Shown: positions 8,438 to 18,093 of the stretch, in pieces
Layout of the letters: every line of letters starts with the position of its first letter
How positions within the stretch are numbered: the first letter of the stretch is position 1
Source: Anaerozeibacter quisquiliarum
Lineage (GTDB): Bacteria; Bacillota; Clostridia; Christensenellales; Aristaeellaceae
Assembly (NCBI GenBank): GCA_051162045.1
Contig: JBISDI010000021.1
DNA: 64,000 nucleotides
Reading direction: 5' to 3' (one strand)
Translations under genes and position numbers: made by a program
Notes under the pieces: generated by a model
The model's input: the letters and a program-made list of their open reading frames with translations, nothing else
The model's database searches: none
Told to the model about the DNA's origin: nothing

Positions 8438-8490
8438 GGCGAAGCGCTTCGCGCCCGCCGTCGGGCAAACGTGCTATGCGGGCGGTCTTT

Positions 8491-8634
8491 CCCATTCCCC
8501 TCCCAGGAGGGGTGCCCGCAGGCGGGGTGGTAGCCCCCGCAGGGCGTAACCAACCTCCGTACCCGCTTTTCGAGTCCTGCCATCAGGTTCACCACCCCGT
8601 CGCTTCGCGCCACCCCTCCGAGGAGGGGAATGGC
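8491..8634. repeat. Palindromic repeat, family A, copy 1
   Basis: The unit opens with CCCATTCCCCTCCCAGGAGG and closes with CCGAGGAGGGGAATGG, so its termini are inverted repeats. The interior contains CCTGCCATCAGG and CACCCCGTCGCTTCGCGCC, shared with copies 2 and 3. It has the layout of a small non-autonomous palindromic element. Confidence 0.75.
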
Positions 8635-8637
8635 CAC

Positions 8638-8764
8638 CTATTCCCCTCCTCGGAGGGGTGCCCGCAGGGCGTAACCCCAAGCCTCCGTACCTGCTTCTTC
8701 AAGCCCTGCCATCAGGCTCACCACCCCGTCGCTTCGCGCCGCCCCTCCGAGGAGGGGAATGGCC
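8638..8764. repeat. Palindromic repeat, family A, copy 2
   Basis: This copy lies immediately after copy 1 and is slightly shorter, because the GGCGGGGTGGTGGCC part near the left end is missing. The remaining interior matches copies 1 and 3 almost base for base. Confidence 0.75.
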
Positions 8765-8765
8765 A

Positions 8766-8911
8766 CCCATTCCCCTCCCAGGAGGGGTGCCCGCAGGCGG
8801 GGTGGTGGCCCCCGCGGGGCGTAGCCCAGGTCTTCGTACCCGCTTTTCAAGCCCTGCCATCAGGCTCACCACCCCGTCGCTGCGCGCCGCCCCTCCCAAG
8901 AGGGGAATGGA
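8766..8911. repeat. Palindromic repeat, family A, copy 3
   Basis: Third head-to-tail unit with the full left end (GGCGGGGTGGTGGCCCCC) and the closing AAGAGGGGAATGG. The three copies together fill most of the space between spo0A and adhE. Confidence 0.75.
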
Positions 8912-9046
8912 TGCGCCCCGCGGGGGAGGCGAAGACCGGCGGACGGTCGCTCCCCTTTCAATTCCCCCGCCACCGGAGGGAAACACCCCCGGGACATGCC
9001 CGCCGCCGCGCAACAAAGAGTTCACCGGATATTCTCATAATTCATA

Positions 9047-9075
9047 TTGATAAACATTTCACAATCACGTAGAAT
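9047..9075 (+). promoter_or_regulatory. adhE promoter overlapping a Rex-like operator
   Basis: TTGATA (9047-9052) and TAGAAT (9070-9075) are spaced by 17 bases. The -35 box is embedded in TTGATAAACATTTCACAA (9047-9064), which agrees at 12 of the 14 defined positions with the Rex consensus TTGTTAA-N4-TTAACAA. Rex is a known NADH-sensing repressor of adhE in clostridia, so redox control is expected. A rex gene is not in this window. Confidence 0.65.
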
Positions 9076-9127
9076 GCCAATGGATAATTGAAAATCGATA
9101 AAACATTATCCGATGGGGAGGCGCGGC

Positions 9128-11743
9128 ATGTCGAAGCAGGAAAAGACCCCAGATATTCAGACACAGGCGGATGTTAAGCAGATGATCGACGCTCTGGTGG
9201 AGCGGGCGATCCAGGCGCAGGACGAGTACCTCCGAATGGATCAGGCGCAGGTGGACAAGGCGGTGCACGCCATGACGCTCAAGGGCATCGAGAACCACAT
9301 GGGGCTCGCGCGCATGGCGCGCGACGAGACCGGGCGCGGCGTGTTCGAGGATAAGGTCATCAAGAACCTGTTTTCCACCGAGTACATCTGGCACTCGATC
9401 AAGGACCTCAAGACGGTGGGCGCGGTGGAGGAAAATGACCTCGAGGGCTACGTCGAGATCGCCGAGCCGGTCGGCGTGGTGGCGGGCGTCACTCCGGTGA
9501 CCAACCCCACCTCGACCACGATGTTCAAGGCGCTCATTTGCGCCAAGACGCGCAACCCGATCATCTTCGGTTTCCACCCGTCGGCGCAAAAGTGTTCGAT
9601 GGAAGCCGCGCGCATCCTGCGGGACGCGGCGGTTGCGAACGGCGCGCCGGAGCATGCGATTCAGTGGATCGAGACGCCCTCGGTCGCGGCCACCACGGCG
9701 CTGATGAACCACCCGGGCATTTCGATGATCCTGGCCACCGGCGGCTCGGCCATGGTCAAGAGCGCCTACTCCGCGGGCAAGCCGGCGCTGGGCGTAGGGC
9801 CGGGCAACGTGCCCTGCTACATCAACCGAAAGGTCAACGTCCGGCGCGCCTGCACCGACCTGATGATCTCGAAGACCTTCGACAACGGCATGATCTGCGC
9901 CTCCGAGCAGGCGGCGATCGTGGACGAGGCCATCCATGAGGAATTCGAGCGCTTTATGACCGAAAACAACTGCTACTTCCTCAAGGAGGATGAAATCGAC
10001 AAACTGACCCGCTACGCGATCAACCTCGAGAAGATGGCGGTCAACCCCGCGATCGTGGGCCAGTCGGCCGAATGGATCGCGGAAAACGCCGGGCTCGCCG
10101 TGCCCAAGGGGACCAAGATCCTGCTGGCGCGCCTCCCGGAGCCCTCGACCGAGTACCCGCTGTCGCTGGAGAAGCTGTCGCCGATCCTGGCCTATTTCGT
10201 GTGCCGCGACGAACAGCAGGGCTTCGAGTACGCGCGGCGCATGCTCGAGCTCGGCGGGCTCGGGCATTCGGCGGTCATCCACTCGGACGACGAGGCGCTG
10301 TGTGTGCGCTACTCCGAGGCGATGAAGGTGGGCCGCGTAATCGCCAACGCGCCCTCGTCCCAAGGCGCGATCGGCGACATCTACAACACCAACACGCCCT
10401 CGCTGACGCTGGGCTGCGGCTCCTACGGGCACAACAGCACCACGGCCAACATCTCGTCGGTCAACCTCATCAACAAAAAGCGCATGGCGAAGCGGAGGGC
10501 GAACATGCAGTGGTTTAAGATCCCGCCGAAGATTTACTTTGAGAGGGGCGCCATCCAATACATGCAGGACATGCCGGGCATCAGCCGCGCGTTCATCGTG
10601 ACCGACCCGGCGATGGTCAAACTGGGCTACATCGACAAACTGACCTACTACCTCAAGAAGCGCGGCAACGTGCACTACGAGATATTCTCCGAGGTGGAGC
10701 CCGATCCGTCGGTCGAGACCATCGAGCGGGGTGTGCGCGCGATGAACCTGTTCCAGCCCGACGTGATCGTCGCGCTGGGCGGCGGCTCGGCCATCGACGC
10801 GGCCAAGGGCATGTGGCTGTTCTACGAGCAGCCGGACACCAGCTTCGACGGAATGAAGCTGAAATTCATCGACATCCGCAAGCGCGCGTTCCATTACCCG
10901 AACCTCGGCAAGAAGGCGCAGTTCGTCGCCATCCCCACCACCTCGGGCACCGGCTCGGAGGTGACCAGCTTCTCGGTCATCACCGACAAGAAGAACGGCA
11001 ACATCAAGTACCCGCTGGCCGACTACGAGCTGACGCCCGACGTGGCGATCATCGACCCGCAGTTCACCGACACCCTGCCCAAGTCGATCGTGGCCGATAC
11101 CGGCCTGGACGTGCTGACCCACGCGATTGAGGCCTACGTATCGGTCATGGCCAGCGATTACACCAACGGCCTGGCGATCAAGGCGATCGAGCTTACCTTC
11201 AAGTACCTGCCGCGCAGCTACGAGGATCCAAACGACCTGGTGGCGCGGGAAAAGATGCACAATGCCAGCTGCATCGCGGGCATGGCGTTCTCGAACGCGT
11301 TCCTGGGCATCAACCACTCACTGGCGCATAAGCTGGGCGGCGAATACCACATCCCGCACGGCCGCGCCAACGCGGTGCTGCTGCCCTACGTGATCGCCTA
11401 CAACGCTGGGAAGCCCACCAAGTTCCCCACCTTCCCGAAGTACGGCGAGTTCGTGGCCGACTACCGCTACGCGCAAATCGCCCGGCGGCTGGACCTCGCG
11501 GATCTAAAGGACAGCCAGCAAGACCAGATCAAGGCGCTCGTGGAGGCGGTGCGCGCGCTGATGAAGCGGCTCAACATGCCGCTGAGCATCCGCGACTGCG
11601 GCGTGGACGAGCAGGCGTTCCTGCACGCGCTGCCCGGCTTGGCCGAGCGCGCCTTCGAGGATCAATGCACCACCGCCAACCCCCGCTACCCGCTGGTGGC
11701 CGAGCTGATGGAGATCTATCGGCAGGCGTACTACGGAGAATAA
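9128..11743 (+). CDS. adhE: Bifunctional acetaldehyde-CoA/alcohol dehydrogenase AdhE
   Basis: An 871-residue fermentative enzyme that reduces acetyl-CoA to acetaldehyde and then ethanol, regenerating NAD+. Residues ~15-450 form the CoA-acylating aldehyde dehydrogenase, with the catalytic cysteine Cys257 in NGMICASEQ and the GVGPGNVPCYI loop. Residues ~460-870 form the iron-dependent alcohol dehydrogenase, with the NAD loop ALGGGSAIDAAKG and metal ligands in DTGLDVLTHAIEA and KLGGEYHIPHGRAN. The length is normal and the linker is intact. GGGGAGG about 6 bases before ATG 9128 supports the start. It is monocistronic, with its own Rex-like promoter and a strong terminator at 11909-11963. Confidence 0.97.
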   Translation: MSKQEKTPDIQTQADVKQMIDALVERAIQAQDEYLRMDQAQVDKAVHAMTLKGIENHMGLARMARDETGRGVFEDKVIKNLFSTEYIWHSIKDLKTVGAVEENDLEGYVEIAEPVGVVAGVTPVTNPTSTTMFKALICAKTRNPIIFGFHPSAQKCSMEAARILRDAAVANGAPEHAIQWIETPSVAATTALMNHPGISMILATGGSAMVKSAYSAGKPALGVGPGNVPCYINRKVNVRRACTDLMISKTFDNGMICASEQAAIVDEAIHEEFERFMTENNCYFLKEDEIDKLTRYAINLEKMAVNPAIVGQSAEWIAENAGLAVPKGTKILLARLPEPSTEYPLSLEKLSPILAYFVCRDEQQGFEYARRMLELGGLGHSAVIHSDDEALCVRYSEAMKVGRVIANAPSSQGAIGDIYNTNTPSLTLGCGSYGHNSTTANISSVNLINKKRMAKRRANMQWFKIPPKIYFERGAIQYMQDMPGISRAFIVTDPAMVKLGYIDKLTYYLKKRGNVHYEIFSEVEPDPSVETIERGVRAMNLFQPDVIVALGGGSAIDAAKGMWLFYEQPDTSFDGMKLKFIDIRKRAFHYPNLGKKAQFVAIPTTSGTGSEVTSFSVITDKKNGNIKYPLADYELTPDVAIIDPQFTDTLPKSIVADTGLDVLTHAIEAYVSVMASDYTNGLAIKAIELTFKYLPRSYEDPNDLVAREKMHNASCIAGMAFSNAFLGINHSLAHKLGGEYHIPHGRANAVLLPYVIAYNAGKPTKFPTFPKYGEFVADYRYAQIARRLDLADLKDSQQDQIKALVEAVRALMKRLNMPLSIRDCGVDEQAFLHALPGLAERAFEDQCTTANPRYPLVAELMEIYRQAYYGE

Positions 11744-11791
11744 GCTCGACGTCTTTTTGCCTGCGGGCAAAATGCTTTGGGCCGTGGGGGA

Positions 11792-11848
11792 GAGGCCGCT
11801 TGCCTGTCGGCCTGAGGGCCTCCGGGCGGCAGGCGGACGGGAAGCGCG
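11792..11848. repeat. Hairpin repeat, family B, copy 2
   Basis: GCCGCTTGCC pairs with GGCGGCAGGCGG around a CCTGAGGGCCTCCGG loop. It is almost the same as 8147-8203, including the trailing ACGGGAAGCG. It lies in the 328-base gap between adhE and the fatty-acid regulator. Confidence 0.65.
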
Positions 11849-11908
11849 CCCGGCTGCGCCGGTGTGCATCATAACTTAATGGTCTGCCATCGGCCGCGCC
11901 GATGTGAA

Positions 11909-11963
11909 TGTGCCGAGGTACATAAGGGGGTTCCGGCCCCTCCTGTGTGTCTCGGCACATTTT
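11909..11963 (+). terminator. Intrinsic terminator of adhE
   Basis: TGTGCCGAG pairs with CTCGGCACA, an inner GGGG-TTCCGG-CCCC helix extends the stem, and TTTT follows. Confidence 0.75.
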
Positions 11964-12007
11964 ACGCAGCCGCGCGGCAGTCTACCTGTTCGCAGGCCAA
12001 ATTTCAC

Positions 12008-12051
12008 TTGACAACCCTACCTGCCCTCCCTATAATTAGTTAAGCTAATTA
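12008..12051 (+). promoter_or_regulatory. Fatty-acid operon promoter with MarR-type operator
   Basis: TTGACA (12008-12013) and TATAAT (12031-12036) have a 17-base spacer. A perfect 7-base inverted repeat TAATTAG-TTAAG-CTAATTA (12033-12051) overlaps the -10 box and the start region. It lies directly ahead of the MarR-type gene, which makes it the likely autoregulatory operator (inference). Confidence 0.75.
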
Positions 12052-12071
12052 AATGATGGGAAGCGGCGCGT

Positions 12072-12545
12072 ATGGATCCTTATCTGGCGGAGCTCAACGA
12101 GCTGTTGGTGCGGGCCTACCGGTCGATCGTCAAGGTCGAGGAGGTCATGTTGCGCGACCTCAGCGATACGCGGCTCACGATCAGCGAGATGCACCTGCTC
12201 GAGCGCATCGGCGCGGATCGCACGCTTGGGCGCACCGTGACCGACCTGGCGCAGGAGCTCGACATCACCTTGCCCTCGGTCACCGTGGCGCTCAAGCGCC
12301 TGGAGAAAAAGGGCTACGTCACCAAGAACCGATGCTCAGAGGATGGCCGGCGGGTGCGCGTCAGGCTGACCGGGGAAGGGCTGCGCGCCGAGATCGCGCA
12401 CCGCTACTTCCACCGCCAGATGGTGCGCGCCGTGGCCGGGGAGCTTGACGAAAACGAGCGGCGCGCGCTGATCGCCGGCGTGCGCAAGCTGGATCTGTTC
12501 CTGCGCGGAAAGATCGAGGACGCCGAAAGGGGAGACTCTCTTTGA
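12072..12545 (+). CDS. fabT: MarR-family regulator of fatty-acid synthesis (FabT-like)
   Basis: A 157-residue winged-helix protein. The recognition helix region is DITLPSVTVALKRLEKKGY and the wing carries SEDGRRVRVRLT. FabT-type repressors of streptococci and relatives head the fab operon and sense acyl-ACP; the identical position here, before fabH, supports the same job. The operator at 12033-12051 lies in its own promoter. The stop codon overlaps the TTG start of fabH. The symbol is by analogy, because sequence alone does not distinguish FabT from other MarR proteins. Confidence 0.82.
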   Translation: MDPYLAELNELLVRAYRSIVKVEEVMLRDLSDTRLTISEMHLLERIGADRTLGRTVTDLAQELDITLPSVTVALKRLEKKGYVTKNRCSEDGRRVRVRLTGEGLRAEIAHRYFHRQMVRAVAGELDENERRALIAGVRKLDLFLRGKIEDAERGDSL

Positions 12546-13501
12546 ACATATGGGGCACCGGCAGCGCGCTGCCGGCCTTGAGCGTTGACAATGAACGCCT
12601 GACCAAATTTCTGGACACCAGCGACGAGTGGATCCGCAGCCGGACCGGCATCTGCGAACGGCGCATCCTGGGCGCGGATGAAACGCTGCTGGGCCTCGGC
12701 GCGCAGGCGGGCGCACGCGCGCTCGAGGACGCGGGGGTTTCGCCGGCGGACGTCGATTTGCTGATCTGCGCGACCCTGCAGGGCGACACCATCACCCCCT
12801 CGCTGGCCAGCCTCTTGCAGGCGCAGATGGGACTTCCCTGCCCGGCGTTCGATCTGAACGCCGCCTGCTCGGGCTTTCCCTACGCGCTGAACGCGGCCGA
12901 CGCCTTCATTGCGTCGGGCAAGGCGCGCGCGGTGCTCGTCGTTGCGGCGGAGGGGCTGTCGCGGCTGGCCAACTGGACCGACCGCTCCACCTGCGTGCTG
13001 TTCGGCGACGGCGCGGGCGCGGTGCTGTGCGGGCCGGGCGAGGCGCTCAAGGCGCTCAAGCTGACCAGCGCCGGCGCGAAGCAGATTCTGTACGCCGACG
13101 CCGAGCCGGGCGGCAGCCCCTTCGGCACAAAGGCGCGCGCGTTCGCGGGCATCCACATGGAGGGGCAGGAGGTCTACAGGTTCGCGGTGTCGAGCTGCCT
13201 GCGCGATTTGGAGACGGTGATCGGCCAGGCCGGCCTGACGCCCGATGACATCGACTGCTTCGTGCTGCACCAGGCCAACAAGCGCATCGTCGAGGCGGTG
13301 CGCGCGAGGCTCAGGCAGCCGGAAGACAAGTTCCCCACCAACATCGAGCGCCGCGGCAACACCTCCTCGGCCAGCATCCCCATCCTGCTGGACGAACTGA
13401 ACCGCGCGGGCCGGTTCAAGGCGGGCGACCGCCTGGCGCTGGCCGCGTTCGGCGCGGGGCTGACCACCGGCGCCTGCGTCATCGAATGGACAAAGGCATG
13501 A
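12542..13501 (+). CDS. fabH: Beta-ketoacyl-ACP synthase III
   Basis: A 319-residue condensing enzyme that starts fatty-acid elongation from acyl-CoA and malonyl-ACP. The catalytic triad is visible: Cys109 in NAACSGF, the histidine in FVLHQANKRI, and the asparagine in RRGNTSSASI. The N-terminal SDEWIRSRTGI segment is typical. Translation appears to start at TTG 12542, overlapping the preceding stop by four bases, with AAAGGGGAG upstream. It is coupled to the regulator and precedes acpP. Confidence 0.95.
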   Translation: MNIWGTGSALPALSVDNERLTKFLDTSDEWIRSRTGICERRILGADETLLGLGAQAGARALEDAGVSPADVDLLICATLQGDTITPSLASLLQAQMGLPCPAFDLNAACSGFPYALNAADAFIASGKARAVLVVAAEGLSRLANWTDRSTCVLFGDGAGAVLCGPGEALKALKLTSAGAKQILYADAEPGGSPFGTKARAFAGIHMEGQEVYRFAVSSCLRDLETVIGQAGLTPDDIDCFVLHQANKRIVEAVRARLRQPEDKFPTNIERRGNTSSASIPILLDELNRAGRFKAGDRLALAAFGAGLTTGACVIEWTKA

Positions 13502-13544
13502 CCTTTTCCAGATAGAAACAACAATTTTTATGGAGGACATCACC

Positions 13545-13769
13545 ATGACGTTTGACAAGGTTGCGACCATGGTCGCGGACTACAAGGGCATCGAGCGCTC
13601 TGCCATCAAGCCGGAGAGCACCTTCCCGGAGATGAAGCTGGACTCGCTCGACCTCGCCGACCTCGCGATGAACCTCGAGGACGAATTCAGCGTGACGATC
13701 GAGCTCAGCCCGAGCATCAAGACGATGGCCGACCTGGTTCGCGTGATCGACGAGGCGAAGAACGCATGA
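13545..13769 (+). CDS. acpP: Acyl carrier protein
   Basis: A 74-residue acidic carrier. The phosphopantetheine serine is in MKLDSLDLADL, where most ACPs have a DSL motif. ATG 13545 is preferred over an earlier in-frame ATG at 13530, because GGAGG lies between them with proper spacing to 13545. The stop overlaps the fabK start. The placement inside the fab operon identifies it as the fatty-acid ACP. Confidence 0.93.
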   Translation: MTFDKVATMVADYKGIERSAIKPESTFPEMKLDSLDLADLAMNLEDEFSVTIELSPSIKTMADLVRVIDEAKNA

Positions 13770-14713
13770 TTTCGGGCAAAATCTGCGACATCATCGGCAT
13801 CGAGTACCCGATCTTCCAGGGCGGCATGGCCTGGGTGTCGGAGGCGTACCTCGCCGCCGCGGTGTCCAACGCCGGGGGCCTGGGTCTGATCTCGGCGATG
13901 AGCGCGCCGGGTGAGTACCTGCGTGAGCAGATCCGGCTGTGCCGCTCGATGACCGACAGGCCGTTCGGCGTGAACGTGATGCTGATGAGCCCGCACGCGC
14001 GGGAGGTTTCAAGGATCGTCCTCGAGGAACGCGTGCCGGTGGTCACCACCGGCGCGGGGCTGCCCGGCATCTACATGAAGGAATGGGTGCCCGCCGGCAT
14101 CAAGGTGGTGCCGGTGGTGCCCTCGATCGCCATCGCCAAACGCGTGGCGCGCGACGGCGCGGCGGCCGTGATCGCCGAGGGCTGCGAGGCCGGCGGGCAC
14201 ATCGGGGAGCTGACCACGATGACGCTGGTGCCGCAAGTCGCCGACGCGGTTGATATTCCGGTGATCGCGGCGGGAGGCATCGCCGACGGGCGCGGCGTGG
14301 CGGCGGCCTTTATGCTGGGCGCCGAGGGCGTGCAGTGCGGCACGCGGTTCCTGGTCGCGCACGAGTGCCGCATCCACGACAACTACAAGAAGAAGGTCGT
14401 CGCCGCGCGCGAGATCGACACCATCGTGACCGGCCGCCGGCTGGGCCACCCGGTGCGTTCGCTCAAGAGCCCGTTCGCCTTTGCCTTCGGCGAGAAGGAG
14501 TACGACGCGGGCGTGACCAACGAGCAGTTGGAGCAGATGGGCGCGGGCTCGCTGCGCAAGGCCAGCGTGGAGGGCGATCTCGAGCAGGGCAGCTTCATGG
14601 CGGGCCAGGCCGCGGGTATGGTAAAGAAGGAGCAGCCCGCTGCCGAGATCATCCGCGAGATGTTCTCCGAGGCCGAGGCAATCCTGCTGGGGGCGAGCAA
14701 ATGGGTAAGATAG
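13766..14713 (+). CDS. fabK: Enoyl-ACP reductase II (FMN-dependent)
   Basis: A 315-residue FMN TIM-barrel of the nitronate monooxygenase/FabK superfamily. It carries FQGGMAWVSEAYLA at the N-terminus, SNAGGLGLIS, the EGCEAGGHIGE active-site loop and AAGGIADGRGVAAAF. FabK does the last reduction of each elongation cycle in place of FabI; no fabI is seen here. Its position between acpP and fabD is the classical arrangement in streptococci and clostridia, which favours FabK over nitronate monooxygenase. It overlaps fabD by 13 bases. Confidence 0.92.
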   Translation: MISGKICDIIGIEYPIFQGGMAWVSEAYLAAAVSNAGGLGLISAMSAPGEYLREQIRLCRSMTDRPFGVNVMLMSPHAREVSRIVLEERVPVVTTGAGLPGIYMKEWVPAGIKVVPVVPSIAIAKRVARDGAAAVIAEGCEAGGHIGELTTMTLVPQVADAVDIPVIAAGGIADGRGVAAAFMLGAEGVQCGTRFLVAHECRIHDNYKKKVVAAREIDTIVTGRRLGHPVRSLKSPFAFAFGEKEYDAGVTNEQLEQMGAGSLRKASVEGDLEQGSFMAGQAAGMVKKEQPAAEIIREMFSEAEAILLGASKWVR

Positions 14714-15612
14714 CATTCTTGTTCGCCGGACAGGGCGCGCAGAAGGCGGGCATGGGCCGCTCGATCTACGAAGCCAGCACCGCCGCGCGCAAGGCGATGG
14801 ACGAGGCCGAATCGATCCGCCCGGGCACGCTCGCGCAGTGCTTCGAGGGCCCGGACGAAGCGCTCAGGCAGACGGTCAACACCCAGCCCTGCCTGATGCT
14901 GGTCGATTACGCCTGCGCGCTGGCCGCGCGCGAGGCCGGGGTGGCCCCCGACTGCGCGGCCGGGTTCTCGCTGGGCGAGGTGGCGGCGGCGGCGTTTGCG
15001 GGCATGCTGCCGTTTGAGGCCGCGTTCCGGCTGGTGATCCGGCGCGCCGAGCTGATGCAGGCGGCGGCCACGCGCCATCCGGGTGCGATGGGCGCGGTGC
15101 TCAGGCTTTCCGCCGGGCAGGTGGAGGCCGTCTGCGCGCAGGTGGGCGAGGCTTATCCCGTCAACTACAACTGCCCCGGTCAGATCGTCGTGGCCTGCTT
15201 GGAGGACCGGTTCGACGCGCTGGCCGCCGCCGTCACGGCGCAGCGCGGCCGTGTGATGCGGCTGAACGTCAGCGGCGCGTTCCATTCGCCGTGGATGCGC
15301 GAAGCCGAGGCCGGGTTGGCCGAGTACCTCGCGGGTGTCGATTTGAAGGCGCCCGATATCCCGCTCTACGCCAACGCGACCGGCAGGCCCTACGCGGGCG
15401 ATTTGAAGGCGTTGCTTTCGCGCCAGGTGGCCTCGCCGGTGCGCTTCGAGGACAGCGTGCGCGCGATGGCCGAGGCGGGCGTTACCACCTTCATTGAGGT
15501 GGGCCCGGGCACGACGCTCGGCGGCCTTACGCGCAGGACGCTTACCGCGCGCGTGTTCAATGTGGAGGACGAGCAGAGCCTGCGCGCCTGCATGGAGGGA
15601 TTGAACGCATGA
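14701..15612 (+). CDS. fabD: Malonyl-CoA:ACP transacylase
   Basis: A 303-residue acyltransferase that loads malonate on ACP. The nucleophile is Ser90 in AGFSLGEVAAA, where the commoner family motif is GHSLGE, so the residue before serine is Phe rather than His. FLFAGQGAQKAGMG at the N-terminus and the NVSGAFHSPWM histidine segment are conserved. The start at 14701 lies within the end of fabK, and its stop overlaps fabG by four bases. Confidence 0.95.
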   Translation: MGKIAFLFAGQGAQKAGMGRSIYEASTAARKAMDEAESIRPGTLAQCFEGPDEALRQTVNTQPCLMLVDYACALAAREAGVAPDCAAGFSLGEVAAAAFAGMLPFEAAFRLVIRRAELMQAAATRHPGAMGAVLRLSAGQVEAVCAQVGEAYPVNYNCPGQIVVACLEDRFDALAAAVTAQRGRVMRLNVSGAFHSPWMREAEAGLAEYLAGVDLKAPDIPLYANATGRPYAGDLKALLSRQVASPVRFEDSVRAMAEAGVTTFIEVGPGTTLGGLTRRTLTARVFNVEDEQSLRACMEGLNA

Positions 15613-16346
15613 AGGGACGAGTTGCGCTGGTCACCGGCGGTTCGCGCGGGATCGGCCGCGCGATCGCGCTGAAACTGGCGTCCGGGGGCGCGGACGTCGC
15701 GATCCTCTACGCGGGCAACGCCGCGGCCGCCGAGGAGGCCGTGCAGGCGATCGAGGCGCAGGGAACGCGCGCGCTGGCGCTTCGCTGCGACGTGGCCGAC
15801 TACGCCCAGGTCGAGGCGGCCGTCAAGCGGGTCAAGGACGAACTGGGCCTGCCCGAGATTCTGGTCAACAACGCGGGCGTGACGCTCGACAAGCTGGCCA
15901 TGCGCATGAGCGCGGATGAATTCAGGCGGGTGGTGGACGTCAACCTGAACGGCGCGTTCCACCTGATCCGCGCGCTGCTGCCCGACTTCGTGCGGCGGCG
16001 CTCGGGAAGAATCGTCAACATCACCTCGGTGTCGGGGCTGATCGGCAACGCCGGTCAGGCCAACTACGCCGCCGCCAAGGCCGGCATGATCGGGCTCACC
16101 AAGTCGGTGGCGCGCGAGGTGGCCTCGCGCGGCATCACCGTCAACGCGGTCGCGCCCGGTTTCGTCGAAACCGACATGACGGGCGCGATGGACGGCGAAG
16201 TGCTTTCGCAGGCGCTTGCGGATGTGCCCGCCCGGCGCATGGCCGATCCCGCGGAAATCGCCGCGGCGGTCGCGTTCCTCGCGGGGCCGGATGCCGCCTA
16301 CATCACCGGTGTGGTACTGCCTGTGGACGGCGGATTATCGATGTAA
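15609..16346 (+). CDS. fabG: 3-oxoacyl-ACP reductase
   Basis: A 245-residue classical short-chain dehydrogenase using NADPH. It shows TGGSRGIGRA at residues ~10-20, NNAGVT, the catalytic serine in ITSVSG, and YAAAKAG holding the Tyr and Lys. The C-terminus ITGVVLPVDGG is typical of FabG. It overlaps fabD by ATGA. The 65-base gap to fabF contains a fragment of the family A repeat. Confidence 0.95.
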   Translation: MKGRVALVTGGSRGIGRAIALKLASGGADVAILYAGNAAAAEEAVQAIEAQGTRALALRCDVADYAQVEAAVKRVKDELGLPEILVNNAGVTLDKLAMRMSADEFRRVVDVNLNGAFHLIRALLPDFVRRRSGRIVNITSVSGLIGNAGQANYAAAKAGMIGLTKSVAREVASRGITVNAVAPGFVETDMTGAMDGEVLSQALADVPARRMADPAEIAAAVAFLAGPDAAYITGVVLPVDGGLSM

Positions 16347-16351
16347 GGGCG

Positions 16352-16385
16352 AACCCCCTTCCCATCCGAGGAGGGGAAGGGGAGA
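16352..16385. repeat. Fragment of family A palindromic repeat inside the fab operon
   Basis: CCCCCTTCCCATCCGAGGAG followed by GGGAAGGGG is an inverted repeat resembling the termini of the family A elements. It lies between fabG and fabF, where all other junctions are overlapping or very short. Confidence 0.45.
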
Positions 16386-16411
16386 GAACCAATTCGGAGG
16401 AAGTGTGTAGA

Positions 16412-17640
<1,229 letters not shown>

Positions 17641-17644
<4 letters not shown>

Positions 17645-18084
17645 ACATCAAGCAGATTCGGGAACTGGCGCGCATCGCTCAGGAGCACGGCCTGACCGCG
17701 CTCGAGGTCAGCGAGGGCGAGACCACCGTCCGCATTGAGCGCGGTCAGGCCGTCGCCGGCGCCGCCCCGGCCGTTGAGACCGTTCAGTCGGTCGCGCCCG
17801 TGCTCCCCCTACCCGACGAGCCGAAGGGTTCGGCCGTCGATTTCAACCACACCTACGAGGTGGAATCGCCGTTGGTGGGCGTGTTTTACGCCGCGGGCGC
17901 GCCGGGGGCGGAACCCTTCGTCAAGGTGGGCAGCCATGTGAAGAAGGGCGACGTGCTGTGCATCATCGAGGCCATGAAGCTGATGAACGAGATTACATCC
18001 GACCGCGGCGGCGAGGTGGTCGATGTGTGCGTCGGCAACGGCGACGTGGTCGAGTTCGGCCAGACTTTATTCAAATTGTGTTGA
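17641..18084 (+). CDS. accB: Biotin carboxyl carrier protein of acetyl-CoA carboxylase
   Basis: A 147-residue carrier. The N-terminal part is helical, followed by a Pro/Ala/Val-rich linker at ~residues 40-60 and a biotinyl domain whose target is Lys113 in IIEAMKLMNEI. It transfers carboxyl groups between AccC and AccDA. It is translationally coupled to fabF and 9 bases ahead of fabZ. Confidence 0.95.
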
Positions 18085-18093
18085 GGTAGAGCC

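Noticed and set aside
8320..8911. CRISPR array
   Set aside because: The repeats are either microrepeats of 8-17 bases or adjoining ~140-base palindromic units. There are no regular direct repeats with unique spacers and no cas genes.
9065..11317. 750-codon open frame on the minus strand across adhE
   Set aside because: Arg/His/Val-rich shadow translation antisense to a clearly conserved AdhE.
13766..14713. Nitronate monooxygenase instead of FabK
   Set aside because: The fold is shared, but the position between acpP and fabD strongly favours FabK.
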